A stretch of DNA of 64,000 bases from Rhodanobacter humi (GCF_041107455.1 NZ_JBGBPY010000001.1:744001-808000), one strand, 5' to 3'. Shown: positions 1 to 7,847, counted from the first letter of the stretch. Numbers and translations: made by a program. The notes: generated by a model not told the origin, from the sequence alone.

Positions 1-35
1 CATTTCCGCTATACTACCGCGCTCCGCGTCAATCC

Positions 36-111
36 GCTCCCATCGTCTAGTGGCCCAGGACACCGCCCTCTCAAGGCGGGAACACGAGTTCGAACCTCGT
101 TGGGAGCGCCA
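36..111 (+). tRNA. tRNA-Glu (anticodon CTC)
   Basis: A complete cloverleaf can be folded. The acceptor stem GCTCCCA (36-42) pairs with TGGGAGC (101-107), followed by discriminator G and an encoded CCA (109-111). The anticodon stem CCGCC (63-67)/GGCGG (75-79) encloses a 7-nt loop with CTC at 70-72, which reads GAG (Glu). The T-arm carries GTTCGAAC. The D-arm segment CGTCTAGTGGCCCAGGAC is typical of bacterial tRNA-Glu. Promoter and any upstream tRNA neighbours lie outside the window. Confidence 0.97.
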
Positions 112-119
112 TTATCTAT

Positions 120-212
120 GCGATTCGTCCGGAATCGCTGCTCGGCGCGGCAATGCGACAAGCTTCAAGCACTCGCCTTGCCCAAGCGCCAACCGCGGCC
201 ATCGATGGCCGC
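120..212 (-). repeat. GGA-loop hairpin repeat, copy 1
   Basis: Two inverted repeats share the layout of the copy at 26309-26400. Read on the minus strand they are GCGGCC/GGCCGC around a six-base centre (195-212) and GCGATTC/GAATCGC around CGGAC (120-138), about 55 nt apart. Here the first loop is ATCGAT, so its GG has been lost. The element lies between tRNA-Glu and fdxA and is antisense to both. It belongs to the family described at 16997-17100. Confidence 0.7.
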
Positions 213-430
213 ACTCCTCAGGAACAACCGGCACGATCAAACGGTCGTGCCAGTTGCTTTTGCGCAGTGCCAATGCTTTTGCAGCGACAACCACGGCAAC
301 CGCCCTCCAGCCTGTGCACGTGGACGCATCGGCCATGCCCGGGTAGCGGCCGGCACTGCCATCGGCGACTTCTCACCCGGCGCGCGTTGCAGTCATACTT
401 GCCAACGCCACAACGCTAGAGCCCCGCCCC
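213..430. other. non-coding stretch before fdxA
   Basis: No credible ORF, RNA fold or further repeat is visible here. The apparent long reading frames that cross it (from the tRNA into fdxA) have no family signature and out-of-frame codon use. The fdxA promoter should lie in this stretch, but no convincing -35/-10 pair can be assigned by eye. Confidence 0.5.
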
Positions 431-754
431 ATGACCTTTGTCGTCACCGACAACTGCATCAAGTGCAAGTACACCGACTGCGTGGAAGTCTGCCCGGTCG
501 ATGCCTTCCACGAAGGCCCGAACTTCCTGGTGATCGATCCGGACGAATGCATCGACTGCACGCTGTGCGAGCCGGAATGCCCGATCAACGCGATCTACCC
601 GGAAGACGACGTGCCCGCCGGCCAGGAGGGTTACGTGGCGTTGAACGCCGAACTGGCGAAGGCGTGGCCGGTGATCACCGAGCGCAAGGACGGCCTCGCC
701 GATGCGAAGGATTGGGAAGGCAAGCCCGACAAGCTCAAGCTGCTGGAGCGCTGA
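431..754 (+). CDS. fdxA: 7Fe ferredoxin FdxA
   Basis: A 107-residue ferredoxin, exactly the usual length of the FdxA/Azotobacter FdI family. It is a cytoplasmic one-electron carrier with one [3Fe-4S] and one [4Fe-4S] cluster. Cysteines are at 9, 12, 17 and 21 and at 40, 43, 46 and 50. By comparison with FdI (offset by one), C9, C17 and C50 hold the 3Fe cluster and C21, C40, C43 and C46 the 4Fe cluster, leaving C12 free. The C-terminal tail (about residues 60-107), acidic and lysine-rich, is characteristic of the family. The gene stands alone, ends at a bidirectional terminator (813-841), and converges on the bamC-like gene. The redox partner cannot be inferred from context. Confidence 0.95.
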   Translation: MTFVVTDNCIKCKYTDCVEVCPVDAFHEGPNFLVIDPDECIDCTLCEPECPINAIYPEDDVPAGQEGYVALNAELAKAWPVITERKDGLADAKDWEGKPDKLKLLER

Positions 755-812
755 GGGTCGGAATCGGGGGACGGCAGAACGCCGCAAGCCGCCCCTTCAA
801 GGCATCGCAACG

Positions 813-841
813 AAAAATGCCGCCCATCGGGCGGCATTTTT
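813..841. terminator. bidirectional rho-independent terminator
   Basis: A perfect 13-bp stem, AAAAATGCCGCCC (813-825) and its complement (829-841), with a 3-nt loop. The A-run on one side and T-run on the other allow termination of fdxA (+) and of the bamC-like gene (-). Confidence 0.9.
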
Positions 842-864
842 CATGGGCGGGAATGGCGGTGGAA

Positions 865-1428
865 TCAGCTGCCCATGCCCTTCTTCAGCGCATCGATCAG
901 CTTGGCGACCGCACCCTCGTCACCCTGCACGCGCACTTCGCTGGCGCTGCTGCCGCTGGGGTTCACGGTGACCTGCACCGCATGCGTGGCCGTGTCGGAG
1001 CTGGCCTTGCTCTTGCCGTGATGGAACATGCGGCCGAAGAAGCCCCGCTTTTGCGCCGGCGCCATGCCGCCCACCACGTTCACCGCATAGCTGTGCGCGC
1101 TGTCGTCATGGCCGGTCACCTGGCCCGCGCCGCCACCGGCCAGGAACTGGCCCACCTTCTGGTAGGTGCCGTCGACGGTATCGGACACCACGAAGGCGTC
1201 GGAGATCGCGCTGGGCACGGGCGCGGCCTGCGGCTGGTTCGAGCCCGGCGGCGGAATCACCAGCGCGGCATTCGCCGGCGGAGTGTCCAGGCCCGGCGGG
1301 ATTTCCAGCGGGGACTCCTGCTTGGCGGTTTCCCACGCCTTCGTGGAGCGGAACATGCCGCAACCGGAGAGCAGCAGGCCCGCGAAGGCCAGCGCCGGCA
1401 GGGTCACGAGGAGCGAGGATTTCTTCAT
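865..1428 (-). CDS. bamC: BamC/NlpB-like outer-membrane lipoprotein
   Basis: 187 residues. The N-terminus has Lys-Lys, a hydrophobic stretch and a lipobox ending LLLSGC, so C23 should be the lipidated residue after signal peptidase II cleavage. The segment LEIPPGLDTPP just after it resembles the conserved N-terminal tail of BamC, the lipoprotein of the outer-membrane protein assembly (BAM) complex. It follows dapA by 52 nt on the same strand, the same order as E. coli dapA-bamC. It is much shorter than E. coli BamC (about 340 aa), so at most one C-terminal helix-grip domain is present. The BamC assignment therefore rests on lipobox, tail motif and synteny rather than on full-length similarity. 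Confidence 0.75.
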   Translation of the reverse strand: MKKSSLLVTLPALAFAGLLLSGCGMFRSTKAWETAKQESPLEIPPGLDTPPANAALVIPPPGSNQPQAAPVPSAISDAFVVSDTVDGTYQKVGQFLAGGGAGQVTGHDDSAHSYAVNVVGGMAPAQKRGFFGRMFHHGKSKASSDTATHAVQVTVNPSGSSASEVRVQGDEGAVAKLIDALKKGMGS

Positions 1429-1480
1429 GCAAGGGATTCCGTGGAAAGGTCGGTTACGGCACAGCCAGGATCGAATTCAG

Positions 1481-2407
1481 TCAGGCGGCATGCGCCAAGG
1501 ATGCCAGACTGGACAGCGCCTCGCGCAAACGGGCGCGATCCGGCCCCTCGGCGAGTTCCACCAGCGGCAGCCGCGGCAGCGCTGAACCCAGCCCCAGCTC
1601 CGGCAGGCCGGCCTTCACCGCGATCGGGTTCGGTGCGCAGTTCAACGCTTGCAGCAGCGGCGCCAGGGCATCCCCGCAACGCGCGGTGGCGGCGCGGTCG
1701 CCGCCGGTGGCCGCGTCGCACAGCGCGCGGAACGCCTTGGGCACCAGGTTCGCCACCACCGACACGGTACCGGCCGCACCGGCCAGCATCGCCTGCCCGG
1801 CGGTGCCGTCGTCGCCGGAGAGATAGACGAAATCCGGGCGCGCAAGTTCCGCGAGCGCGGCGATGCGTTCGGCGTCGGCGCGCGCCTCCTTGATGCCGAC
1901 GATGGCCGGATGCCCGGCGAGCTGCGCCACCGTCTCCGGCAGCAGATCGCAGGCGGTGCGGCTGGGCACGTTGTACAACACCAGCGGCAGGCCGCCGTGC
2001 TCGGCCACTTCGAGGAAGTGCCGGCGCATGCCTTCCTGGGTGGGGCGCACGTAGTACGGCGTCACCACCAGCGCGGCATCGGCACCCAGCGCCTTGGCGC
2101 GACGCGTCGCCGCCACGGTCTTCGCGGTGCCCGCCTCGCCGGTGCCGGCGATCACCGGCACGCGGCCGGCGACGTGCTCCACCGCGAACGCGAGCAGGCG
2201 GTCGAACTCGTCGTGCTCTAGCATGTGCGCCTCGCCGGTGGAGCCGGCCACCACCAGCGCCTGCGTGCCGCCGGCGAGCTGATGGTCGAGCAGGCGCGCG
2301 AACGCCGGCAGGTCGAGCGTGCCATCGGGCGCGAACGGCGTCGCCAGCGCGCAGATGCTTCCGCGAATATCCAAGGCTCGGTTCCGCTGCAGATTCAGAC
2401 CGGCCAT
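1481..2407 (-). CDS. dapA: 4-hydroxy-tetrahydrodipicolinate synthase
   Basis: 308 residues. It condenses pyruvate with aspartate semialdehyde, the first committed step to diaminopimelate and lysine, in the cytoplasm. Family signatures are visible: the N-terminal GSICALATPF, the GSTGEAHML phosphate-loop-like motif, YNVPSRTACDL with the catalytic tyrosine, and GIKEA with the Schiff-base lysine. The ATG at 2407 was chosen because the reading frame further upstream has no family similarity and runs through the promoter region shared with the divergent gcvR. The gene begins a dapA-bamC transcription unit. A pair of overlapping hairpins lies immediately upstream of the start (2409-2439). Confidence 0.95.
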   Translation of the reverse strand: MAGLNLQRNRALDIRGSICALATPFAPDGTLDLPAFARLLDHQLAGGTQALVVAGSTGEAHMLEHDEFDRLLAFAVEHVAGRVPVIAGTGEAGTAKTVAATRRAKALGADAALVVTPYYVRPTQEGMRRHFLEVAEHGGLPLVLYNVPSRTACDLLPETVAQLAGHPAIVGIKEARADAERIAALAELARPDFVYLSGDDGTAGQAMLAGAAGTVSVVANLVPKAFRALCDAATGGDRAATARCGDALAPLLQALNCAPNPIAVKAGLPELGLGSALPRLPLVELAEGPDRARLREALSSLASLAHAA

Positions 2408-2408
2408 G

Positions 2409-2439
2409 TTACTTGCGGCCTTGCCGGAGCGGCAAGTAA
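2409..2439 (-). promoter_or_regulatory. overlapping alternative hairpins in the dapA leader
   Basis: TTACTTGC (2409-2416) is complementary to GCAAGTAA (2432-2439). A second stem, TTGCCG (2421-2426)/CGGCAA (2430-2435), uses part of the same right arm, so the two cannot form together. In dapA mRNA the longer stem begins one base before the ATG and would cover the ribosome-binding region. The function is inferred only from position. Confidence 0.45.
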
Positions 2440-2490
2440 GCTGGCCGGCGCGATTCCCGCGCCGCGCGGGATCCGGCACAGGCCATCCCA

Positions 2491-3051
2491 TTGAAACCGA
2501 CGCCCTCCGCCCGTTCGGGCAGCGACAACCAGTTGCTGATCCACGCGCTGACCTCCGCCACCCACTCACCGCTCACCGCGCTGACCCGCCGCATCGCCGA
2601 CGCCGGCTGCAGCCTGGCCGAATCGCGCGTGGCCACGATCGGCAACGAGGTATCGATGATGCTGCTGGCGAACGGCGCCTGGGACGCGCTGGCCAAGCTG
2701 GAGACGGCGCTGAACAAGCTGGCGCGCGACGAGAACCTGCGGCTCAGCCACTATCGCACGGCGCCGCGCGAGCCGAATTCGCACCTGCTGCCCTACATGG
2801 TCGAGATCATCTCCGCGGACCGCCCCGGCATCGTGGTGCGTATCGTGGAGTTCTTCAGCCAGCAGGGCATCAGCGTGGAGCAGCTGCATTCCACCCGTTA
2901 CCACGCGATGCAGACCGGCGCGGAGATGTTCCAGGCGCAGTTCACGATCGGCATTCCTGCCGACATCCACATCGCCGCCTTGCGCGACGATTTCCTGGAG
3001 CTGTGCGACGGCCTGAACCTGGACGCGATCATGGATCCGGTGAAGTTCTAG
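2491..3051 (+). CDS. gcvR: GcvR-like ACT-domain regulator
   Basis: 186 residues with two ACT-type domains. The first (about residues 14-85) carries LLIHALTSATHSPLTALTRR, and the second (about 105-180) carries VEIISADRPGIVVRIVEFF. In E. coli, GcvR binds GcvA and represses the glycine cleavage operon when glycine is low. The gene sits between divergent dapA and downstream bcp, as in E. coli, which supports the name. The start is a TTG at 2491. No ATG precedes the first ACT domain in frame, and the TTG gives the N-terminal length expected for the family. No gcvA or gcv genes are in the window, so the actual target is unknown. Confidence 0.85.
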   Translation: MKPTPSARSGSDNQLLIHALTSATHSPLTALTRRIADAGCSLAESRVATIGNEVSMMLLANGAWDALAKLETALNKLARDENLRLSHYRTAPREPNSHLLPYMVEIISADRPGIVVRIVEFFSQQGISVEQLHSTRYHAMQTGAEMFQAQFTIGIPADIHIAALRDDFLELCDGLNLDAIMDPVKF

Positions 3052-3155
3052 GATGCTCCGCCCATGACGGTCTGACAAGGCTGTCATCCGTAACATTCAT
3101 CGCGCTAGTCTCTGTCCGAACACAGGCGAAACCCCGTCGGGTTTCCGGAGAGACC

Positions 3156-3617
3156 ATGCCAGACCTCGGAAAGAAGGCCCCCGCCCTCAGCGGCACCACC
3201 GGCGACGGCAGCACGCTCAAGCTCGCCGACCTCAAGGGCCAATGGGTAGTGCTGTATTTCTACCCCAAGGACGCCACCCCCGGCTGTACCAACGAGGCGA
3301 AGGACTTCCGCGACCTCTACCCGAAGTTCAGGAAGCGCCACGCCGAGATCGTCGGCGTCTCGCGCGATTCGGCGAAATCCCACGCCAACTTCGCCGCCAG
3401 GCAGGAACTGCCGTTCCCGCTGCTGTCCGACCCGGACGAGACCTGGTGCCGCGCCTTCGACGTGATCCACGAGAAGGTGCTCTACGGCAAGCGCCACATG
3501 GGCGTGGTGCGCAGCACCTTCCTGATCGCCCCGGATGGGAAGCTCGCCGCCGAGTGGCGCGGCGTGAAGGTGCCGGGCCACGCCCAAGCCGTGCTCGACG
3601 CCATCCCCGCCAAGTGA
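3156..3617 (+). CDS. bcp: Peroxiredoxin Bcp/PrxQ
   Basis: 153 residues, thioredoxin fold. It reduces hydroperoxides with thiols in the cytoplasm. The peroxidatic cysteine is C44 in the motif DATPGCTNEAKDF. The resolving cysteine that E. coli Bcp has five residues later is absent (lysine at 49). The only other cysteine is C98, matching the non-essential C99 of E. coli. The protein is therefore predicted to work as a one-cysteine enzyme or with an external thiol. The ATG at 3156 follows a clear GGAGAG ribosome-binding site. The 104-nt gap from gcvR may carry its own promoter. Confidence 0.93.
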   Translation: MPDLGKKAPALSGTTGDGSTLKLADLKGQWVVLYFYPKDATPGCTNEAKDFRDLYPKFRKRHAEIVGVSRDSAKSHANFAARQELPFPLLSDPDETWCRAFDVIHEKVLYGKRHMGVVRSTFLIAPDGKLAAEWRGVKVPGHAQAVLDAIPAK

Positions 3618-3699
3618 CCGCCGCCCTTTTCGTCGCAGTCGCCGCGGCATCCCGCATGCCGCGGTCCCGTTGCATCTCCACTCACGAGGTTCCAGCCGC

Positions 3700-5079
3700 A
3701 TGACCGGAAGCAAGCGCATCTACGCCCTCGATACCAATGTGCTGCTGCACGACCCGACGTCGCTGTTCCGCTTCGAGGAACACGACGTGTTCATCCCGAT
3801 GACGGTGCTGGAGGAACTGGACGAGAAGAAGAAAGGCGCCTCGGAAGTCTCGCGCAATGGCCGCCAAGTCAGCCGTTTCCTCAACGAGCTGATCGTGCGC
3901 GGCAACGGTCACGGCATCTCGAACGGCCTGGAGCTGGCCAGCCCGCAGGGCATCAAGCTCAAGCGCGGCGGCGCGGTGGGTCGGCTGTACTTCCAGCAGC
4001 GCACCAGCGCGAACCACGGCAAGGCGGACAACCTGATCCTCGCCGCGGTGATCGAGCTGCGCGACCAGAACCCCGACCGCGCGGTGATCCTGGTCAGCAA
4101 GGACATCAACCTGCGCATCAAGGCCAAGATCTACGGCATCGATGCGGAGGATTACGAGAACGACCGCGCGCTGGACGACTTCGCCCTGCTCTACACCGGC
4201 TCGGCCGCGCTGCCCGAGGACTTCTGGGACAGGCACCCCGAAGTGCAGTCGTGGAACGAGCGCGGCCGCACCTACTACAAGCTCGACCGCCACGAGGACG
4301 AGGACTGGTACCCCAACGAATGCCTCTACCTGCCCGGCGAGGGTGGCGTGGAACTGCGCGTGCTCAAGATCGAGGAAGACAAGGCCACGTTCGCGCTGAT
4401 GGACGACCACAGCCATGCGAACCACCACGTCTGGGGCATCGCCGCGCGCAACCGCGAGCAGAACTTCGCGCTCAACGCACTGATGGACCCGGACGTGGAT
4501 TTCGTCACCTTGCTCGGCACCGCCGGCACCGGCAAGACCCTGCTCGCGCTCGCCGCGGGCCTCGCGCAGGTGATGGACCAGCAGCGTTACCGCGAGATCA
4601 TCATGACCCGCGCCACGGTCTCGGTCGGCGAGGACATCGGCTTCCTGCCCGGCACCGAGGAGGAGAAGATGACGCCGTGGATGGGCGCGCTCACCGACAA
4701 CCTCGAAGTGCTCGCCAATCCCGAGGAAGGCGGCAGCTGGGGCCGCCAGGCGACGAACGACCTGCTCGCCTCGCGCATCAAGATCCGCTCGCTGAACTTC
4801 ATGCGCGGACGCACCTTCCTGTCGCGCTACCTCATCATCGACGAGGCGCAGAACCTCACGCCCAAGCAGATGAAGACCCTGATCACCCGCGCCGGCCCCG
4901 GCACCAAGATCGTGTGCCTCGGCAACGTGGAGCAGATCGACACGCCCTACCTCACCGAAACCACCTCCGGCCTCACCTACGCGGTCGACCGCTTCAAGCA
5001 ATGGGAGCATTCGGCGCACGTCACCCTGCGGCGCGGCGAGCGCTCGCGGCTGGCGGATTTCGCATCCGAGGCATTGTGA
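3700..5079 (+). CDS. PhoH-family ATPase with N-terminal PIN domain
   Basis: 459 residues in two parts. The first is a PIN nuclease-like domain (about 5-145) starting YALDTNVLLHDP and containing further acidic residues. The second is a PhoH P-loop domain with Walker A GTAGTGKT (about 273-280) and Walker B LIIDEAQNL. PIN-PhoH (PhoH2) proteins are known RNA helicase/RNases, and a role in RNA turnover is inferred. The ATG at 3700 was preferred over a TTG at 3670 because an ACGAGG sequence lies about 10 nt before it. The stop codon overlaps the thiD start (GTGA), indicating translational coupling. Confidence 0.92.
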   Translation: MTGSKRIYALDTNVLLHDPTSLFRFEEHDVFIPMTVLEELDEKKKGASEVSRNGRQVSRFLNELIVRGNGHGISNGLELASPQGIKLKRGGAVGRLYFQQRTSANHGKADNLILAAVIELRDQNPDRAVILVSKDINLRIKAKIYGIDAEDYENDRALDDFALLYTGSAALPEDFWDRHPEVQSWNERGRTYYKLDRHEDEDWYPNECLYLPGEGGVELRVLKIEEDKATFALMDDHSHANHHVWGIAARNREQNFALNALMDPDVDFVTLLGTAGTGKTLLALAAGLAQVMDQQRYREIIMTRATVSVGEDIGFLPGTEEEKMTPWMGALTDNLEVLANPEEGGSWGRQATNDLLASRIKIRSLNFMRGRTFLSRYLIIDEAQNLTPKQMKTLITRAGPGTKIVCLGNVEQIDTPYLTETTSGLTYAVDRFKQWEHSAHVTLRRGERSRLADFASEAL

Positions 5080-5858
5080 GAAACGCACCACCCATCGCCC
5101 TCACCATCGCCGGCTCCGATTCCGGCGGAGGCGCGGGTATCCAGGCCGACCTGAAGACCATCCACGCGCGTGGCGTGCACGGCTTGTCGGCGATTGCCGC
5201 GATCACCTCGCAGAACACGCGCGGGGTGACCGCGGTGCACCCAGTGCCGCTGGCGCACATCCGCAGCCAGATCGCCGCGGTGTTCGACGACTTCCCGATC
5301 GGCGCGGTGAAGACCGGCATGCTGGGCAGCGCGGCGATCGTGCGGCTGGTGGCGCGCGAAATGGCGGCACGCAAACCGGCGTGGCTGGTGGTCGATCCGG
5401 TGATGATCGCCACCAGCGGCGCGCGCCTGCTCGACGAGGGCGCGATCACGGTGCTGGTGGACGAACTGATCCCGTTGGCCGACGTGCTCACGCCCAACCT
5501 GCCCGAAGCCGAGGCGCTGCTGGGCTATCCGATCCGCAACGCGAAGGACTGCGCCCGCGCCGGCAACGAGCTGCGTGAACTGGGTGCCAAGGCCGTGCTG
5601 CTCAAGGGCGGTCACGGCAGCGGCCGCGAGGTGGTGGACCGCTTCTTCGACGATCGCGGCGTGCTGGAACTGCGTCACCCGCGGCTGAAGCTGGAGGCCC
5701 ACGGCACCGGCTGCACGCTGGCCTCGGCGATCGCCGCCGAACTGGCCAAGGGGCAATCGCCCCGTGGCGCCGTGCGGCGCGCCGTGGCCTACGTGCAGCG
5801 CGCGCTGACGCGGGGCTACCAGCCCGGCGGCGCGCCACTGCGCGTGTTGTCGCACTAA
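5076..5858 (+). CDS. thiD: Hydroxymethylpyrimidine/phosphomethylpyrimidine kinase
   Basis: 260 residues, ribokinase fold. It phosphorylates HMP and HMP-phosphate for thiamine synthesis. The N-terminal AGSDSGGGAGIQADLK motif, VVDPVMIATSG, and the C-terminal HGTGCTLASAIAAEL anion-hole motif with the catalytic Cys/Asp region are all present. The GTG start at 5076 overlaps the phoH stop by four bases and is preceded by GAGG. No other thiamine gene and no TPP riboswitch is visible nearby, so expression is probably tied to the upstream PhoH gene. Confidence 0.95.
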   Translation: MRNAPPIALTIAGSDSGGGAGIQADLKTIHARGVHGLSAIAAITSQNTRGVTAVHPVPLAHIRSQIAAVFDDFPIGAVKTGMLGSAAIVRLVAREMAARKPAWLVVDPVMIATSGARLLDEGAITVLVDELIPLADVLTPNLPEAEALLGYPIRNAKDCARAGNELRELGAKAVLLKGGHGSGREVVDRFFDDRGVLELRHPRLKLEAHGTGCTLASAIAAELAKGQSPRGAVRRAVAYVQRALTRGYQPGGAPLRVLSH

Positions 5859-5922
5859 ACCGACACCCGGCTCATTCACGGCTAGCGCAGTAGAATGACG
5901 CTTTGCCCTGCCGCCTGAACCG

Positions 5923-6861
5923 ATGACCCCGCGCCTCGTCCTGTTGATCCTGATCCTGCTGTTCGCGCTGTGCGTGCTGCTGGTGCACCTGCGCGGGCGC
6001 GCGCGGCTGCGCTTCGACCGCCAGCTGGTGGATCACTCCGCGATCTTCGCGCCGTACAACCTGCTGATGTACGCGTTCTCCGCGGTGCCGGCGCGACCTA
6101 TCCTCGACCGCCGCGGCTTCCCGCAGCTGGACCTGCTGCAGGCGAACTGGCAGACCATCCGCGAGGAGGCGCTGTCGCTGTTCGACGAAGGGCATATCCG
6201 CGCCGCGCAGAACGGCGCCGACGCCAGCTTCAACAGCTTCTTCAAGCAGGGCTGGAAGCGTTTCTACCTGAAGTGGTACGGCGAACCGTTGGCCTCGGCC
6301 GAGGCGCTGTGTCCGAAGACGGTGGCGCTGCTGAAATCCATCCCCAGCATCAAGGCGGCGATGTTCGCCACGCTGGCGCCGAACAGCCGGCTCAATCCGC
6401 ACCGCGACCCGTTCGCGGGCTCGCTGCGCTACCACCTCGGCCTGATCACGCCGAACTCGCGCGACTGCCGCATCTTCGTCGACGGCGAGGAGCACGCCTG
6501 GGGCGACGGCAAGGACGTGGTATTCGACGAAACCTACGTGCACTGGGTGGAGAACAAGACCGACCAGACCCGGGTGATCCTGTTCGCCGATGTGGAACGC
6601 CCGCTGCGCACGCGCTGGATGAGCGCGATCAACCATCGCGTGGGAGCGTTCATGGGCAAGATCACCGCCTCGCCGAACACCGAGTCGCCGGAAGAAAAGA
6701 CCGGCTTCGTCAACCGCGTGTTCGCGCTCAACCAGCGCAACCGCGAGCGCAACCGCGCGTTCAAGAAGAAGCACCCGAAGCTGTTCCGCGCGCTGAAATA
6801 CCTGGGCATGCTGGTGCTGGCATGGCTGATCGTCTGCGCGCCGTGGCCGTTCGTCCGCTGA
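5923..6861 (+). CDS. LpxO-like aspartyl/asparaginyl beta-hydroxylase family protein
   Basis: 312 residues with one hydrophobic helix at each end (about 4-21 and 294-309), so it is membrane-anchored. The central cytoplasmic domain is of the Fe(II)/2-oxoglutarate aspartyl/asparaginyl hydroxylase type. It has the iron-binding HRDP motif (H160, D162), RYHLGL, and the distal histidine H207 in FDETYVHWVEN. The architecture and length match LpxO, which hydroxylates the secondary acyl chain of lipid A. The substrate is inferred from family only. The gene is monocistronic, with thiD 64 nt upstream. Confidence 0.83.
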   Translation: MTPRLVLLILILLFALCVLLVHLRGRARLRFDRQLVDHSAIFAPYNLLMYAFSAVPARPILDRRGFPQLDLLQANWQTIREEALSLFDEGHIRAAQNGADASFNSFFKQGWKRFYLKWYGEPLASAEALCPKTVALLKSIPSIKAAMFATLAPNSRLNPHRDPFAGSLRYHLGLITPNSRDCRIFVDGEEHAWGDGKDVVFDETYVHWVENKTDQTRVILFADVERPLRTRWMSAINHRVGAFMGKITASPNTESPEEKTGFVNRVFALNQRNRERNRAFKKKHPKLFRALKYLGMLVLAWLIVCAPWPFVR

Positions 6862-6864
6862 CGC

Positions 6865-6891
6865 GGTAACGCCAAGGCCCGCCCGCGCGTC
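6865..6891 (+). promoter_or_regulatory. predicted ECF41-type promoter of the sigma gene
   Basis: GGTAACG (6865-6871), a 16-nt spacer, then CGTC (6888-6891) followed by CTTG. The ECF41 consensus is TGTCACA-N16-CGTC. The same arrangement with nearly the same bases recurs at 7811-7837 before the partner gene. CGTC lies 30 nt before the sigma gene start codon. Confidence 0.65.
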
Positions 6892-6920
6892 CTTGCTGTG
6901 ATCCCTTCGAGGAAACCGCC

Positions 6921-7847
6921 ATGGATCCGCAAACCGCCCTGTTCCAGCAACACCGCCAACGACTGTTCGGGCTGGCCTACCGCATGCTCGGCACGCCCGC
7001 CGACGCCGAAGACGTGTTGCACGACGCCTGGCTGCGCTGGCACGCGCAGGACACCGCCGCGCTGGACGACCCGGAGGCGTGGCTGGTCACCGTGACCACC
7101 CGCATCGCGCTGGACAAGCTGCGCCGCGCCAAGACCGAGCGCGAACACTATCCCGGCCCATGGCTGCCCGAGCCACTGGTGGAAGAAACCGCACCGGCCG
7201 CAAACACCGGTGCCGAGACGCCCGAAGCCCTGCTGGAGCGCGACCAGAGCCTCACGCTCTCCTTCCTTACCCTGCTGGAACGGCTGGGCCCGGAGGAGCG
7301 CGCCGCCTTCCTGCTCAACGAGGTGTTCGACTACAGCCATGCCGAGGCGGCCGCCATCCTCGGCATCAACGAGAACGCCTGTCGCCAGCGCGTGCACCGC
7401 GCCCGGGCGCGGCTGCGCGAGGACCGTCCGCGCTACAGCGTCGATGCACGCGCCCAGCAGCGCCTGCTGCAGCGCTTCGTGACAGCCATGGAACAACCCA
7501 CGCTGGAATCGCTGCAGGCGCTGTTCGCCGAGGACGCGATCCACATCTCGGACGGCGGCGGCGTGGTCGCCGCCACCTTGCACCCGCTGCACGGCGCCGA
7601 ACGACTGGCGCGGCTGTACCTGCAGATCGCCCACAACACGCGCCTGCAGCCGCTGCGCTACAGCCTGCGCACGCTCAACGGCGCGCCGGCGCTGCTGGCC
7701 TGGGCCGGCGACACGCTGACCACCGCGATCTGGATCGAGGGCGACGGCGAGCACATCACTGCCATCCACGCGCTGCGCCATCCGGGCAAGCTCGCGCGCC
7801 TGGCGGCGACGGTCACGAATCCGCAGGCCGGCGCGTCCTTGCATTGA
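6921..7847 (+). CDS. ECF41-family RNA polymerase sigma factor with SnoaL-like C-terminal domain
   Basis: 308 residues. Sigma region 2 (about 8-72) has LAYRMLG..DAEDVLHDAWLRW, and region 4 (about 112-168) is a helix-turn-helix ending RQRVHRARARLRED. A SnoaL-like extension follows (about 180-300). ECF41 hallmarks are present: WLPEPL at 81-86 in the linker, DGGG at 211-214 (family DGGGK, here followed by V), and HPGK at 287-290 (family NPDK-like). In this family the C-terminal domain takes the place of an anti-sigma factor and modulates activity. The gene is followed by a carboxymuconolactone-decarboxylase gene, the typical ECF41 partner, and both are preceded by matching promoter elements. Confidence 0.94.
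   Translation: MDPQTALFQQHRQRLFGLAYRMLGTPADAEDVLHDAWLRWHAQDTAALDDPEAWLVTVTTRIALDKLRRAKTEREHYPGPWLPEPLVEETAPAANTGAETPEALLERDQSLTLSFLTLLERLGPEERAAFLLNEVFDYSHAEAAAILGINENACRQRVHRARARLREDRPRYSVDARAQQRLLQRFVTAMEQPTLESLQALFAEDAIHISDGGGVVAATLHPLHGAERLARLYLQIAHNTRLQPLRYSLRTLNGAPALLAWAGDTLTTAIWIEGDGEHITAIHALRHPGKLARLAATVTNPQAGASLH
7811..7837 (+). promoter_or_regulatory. predicted ECF41-type promoter of the partner gene
   Basis: GGTCACG (7811-7817), a 16-nt spacer, then CGTC (7834-7837) followed by CTTG, inside the last codons of the sigma gene. It matches the ECF41 consensus at five of seven -35 positions and all four -10 positions. CGTC is 57 nt upstream of the partner start codon. Confidence 0.7.

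Noticed and set aside
100-1893. Long plus-strand frame from the tRNA across fdxA and antisense to the bamC-like gene and dapA
   Set aside because: It overlaps a tRNA and three well-supported genes and has no domain signature.
3682-5091. Open frame of 469 codons antisense to the PhoH gene
   Set aside because: It mirrors a GC-rich real gene, is rich in low-information His/Arg/Val/Glu runs, and has no family motif or ribosome-binding site.
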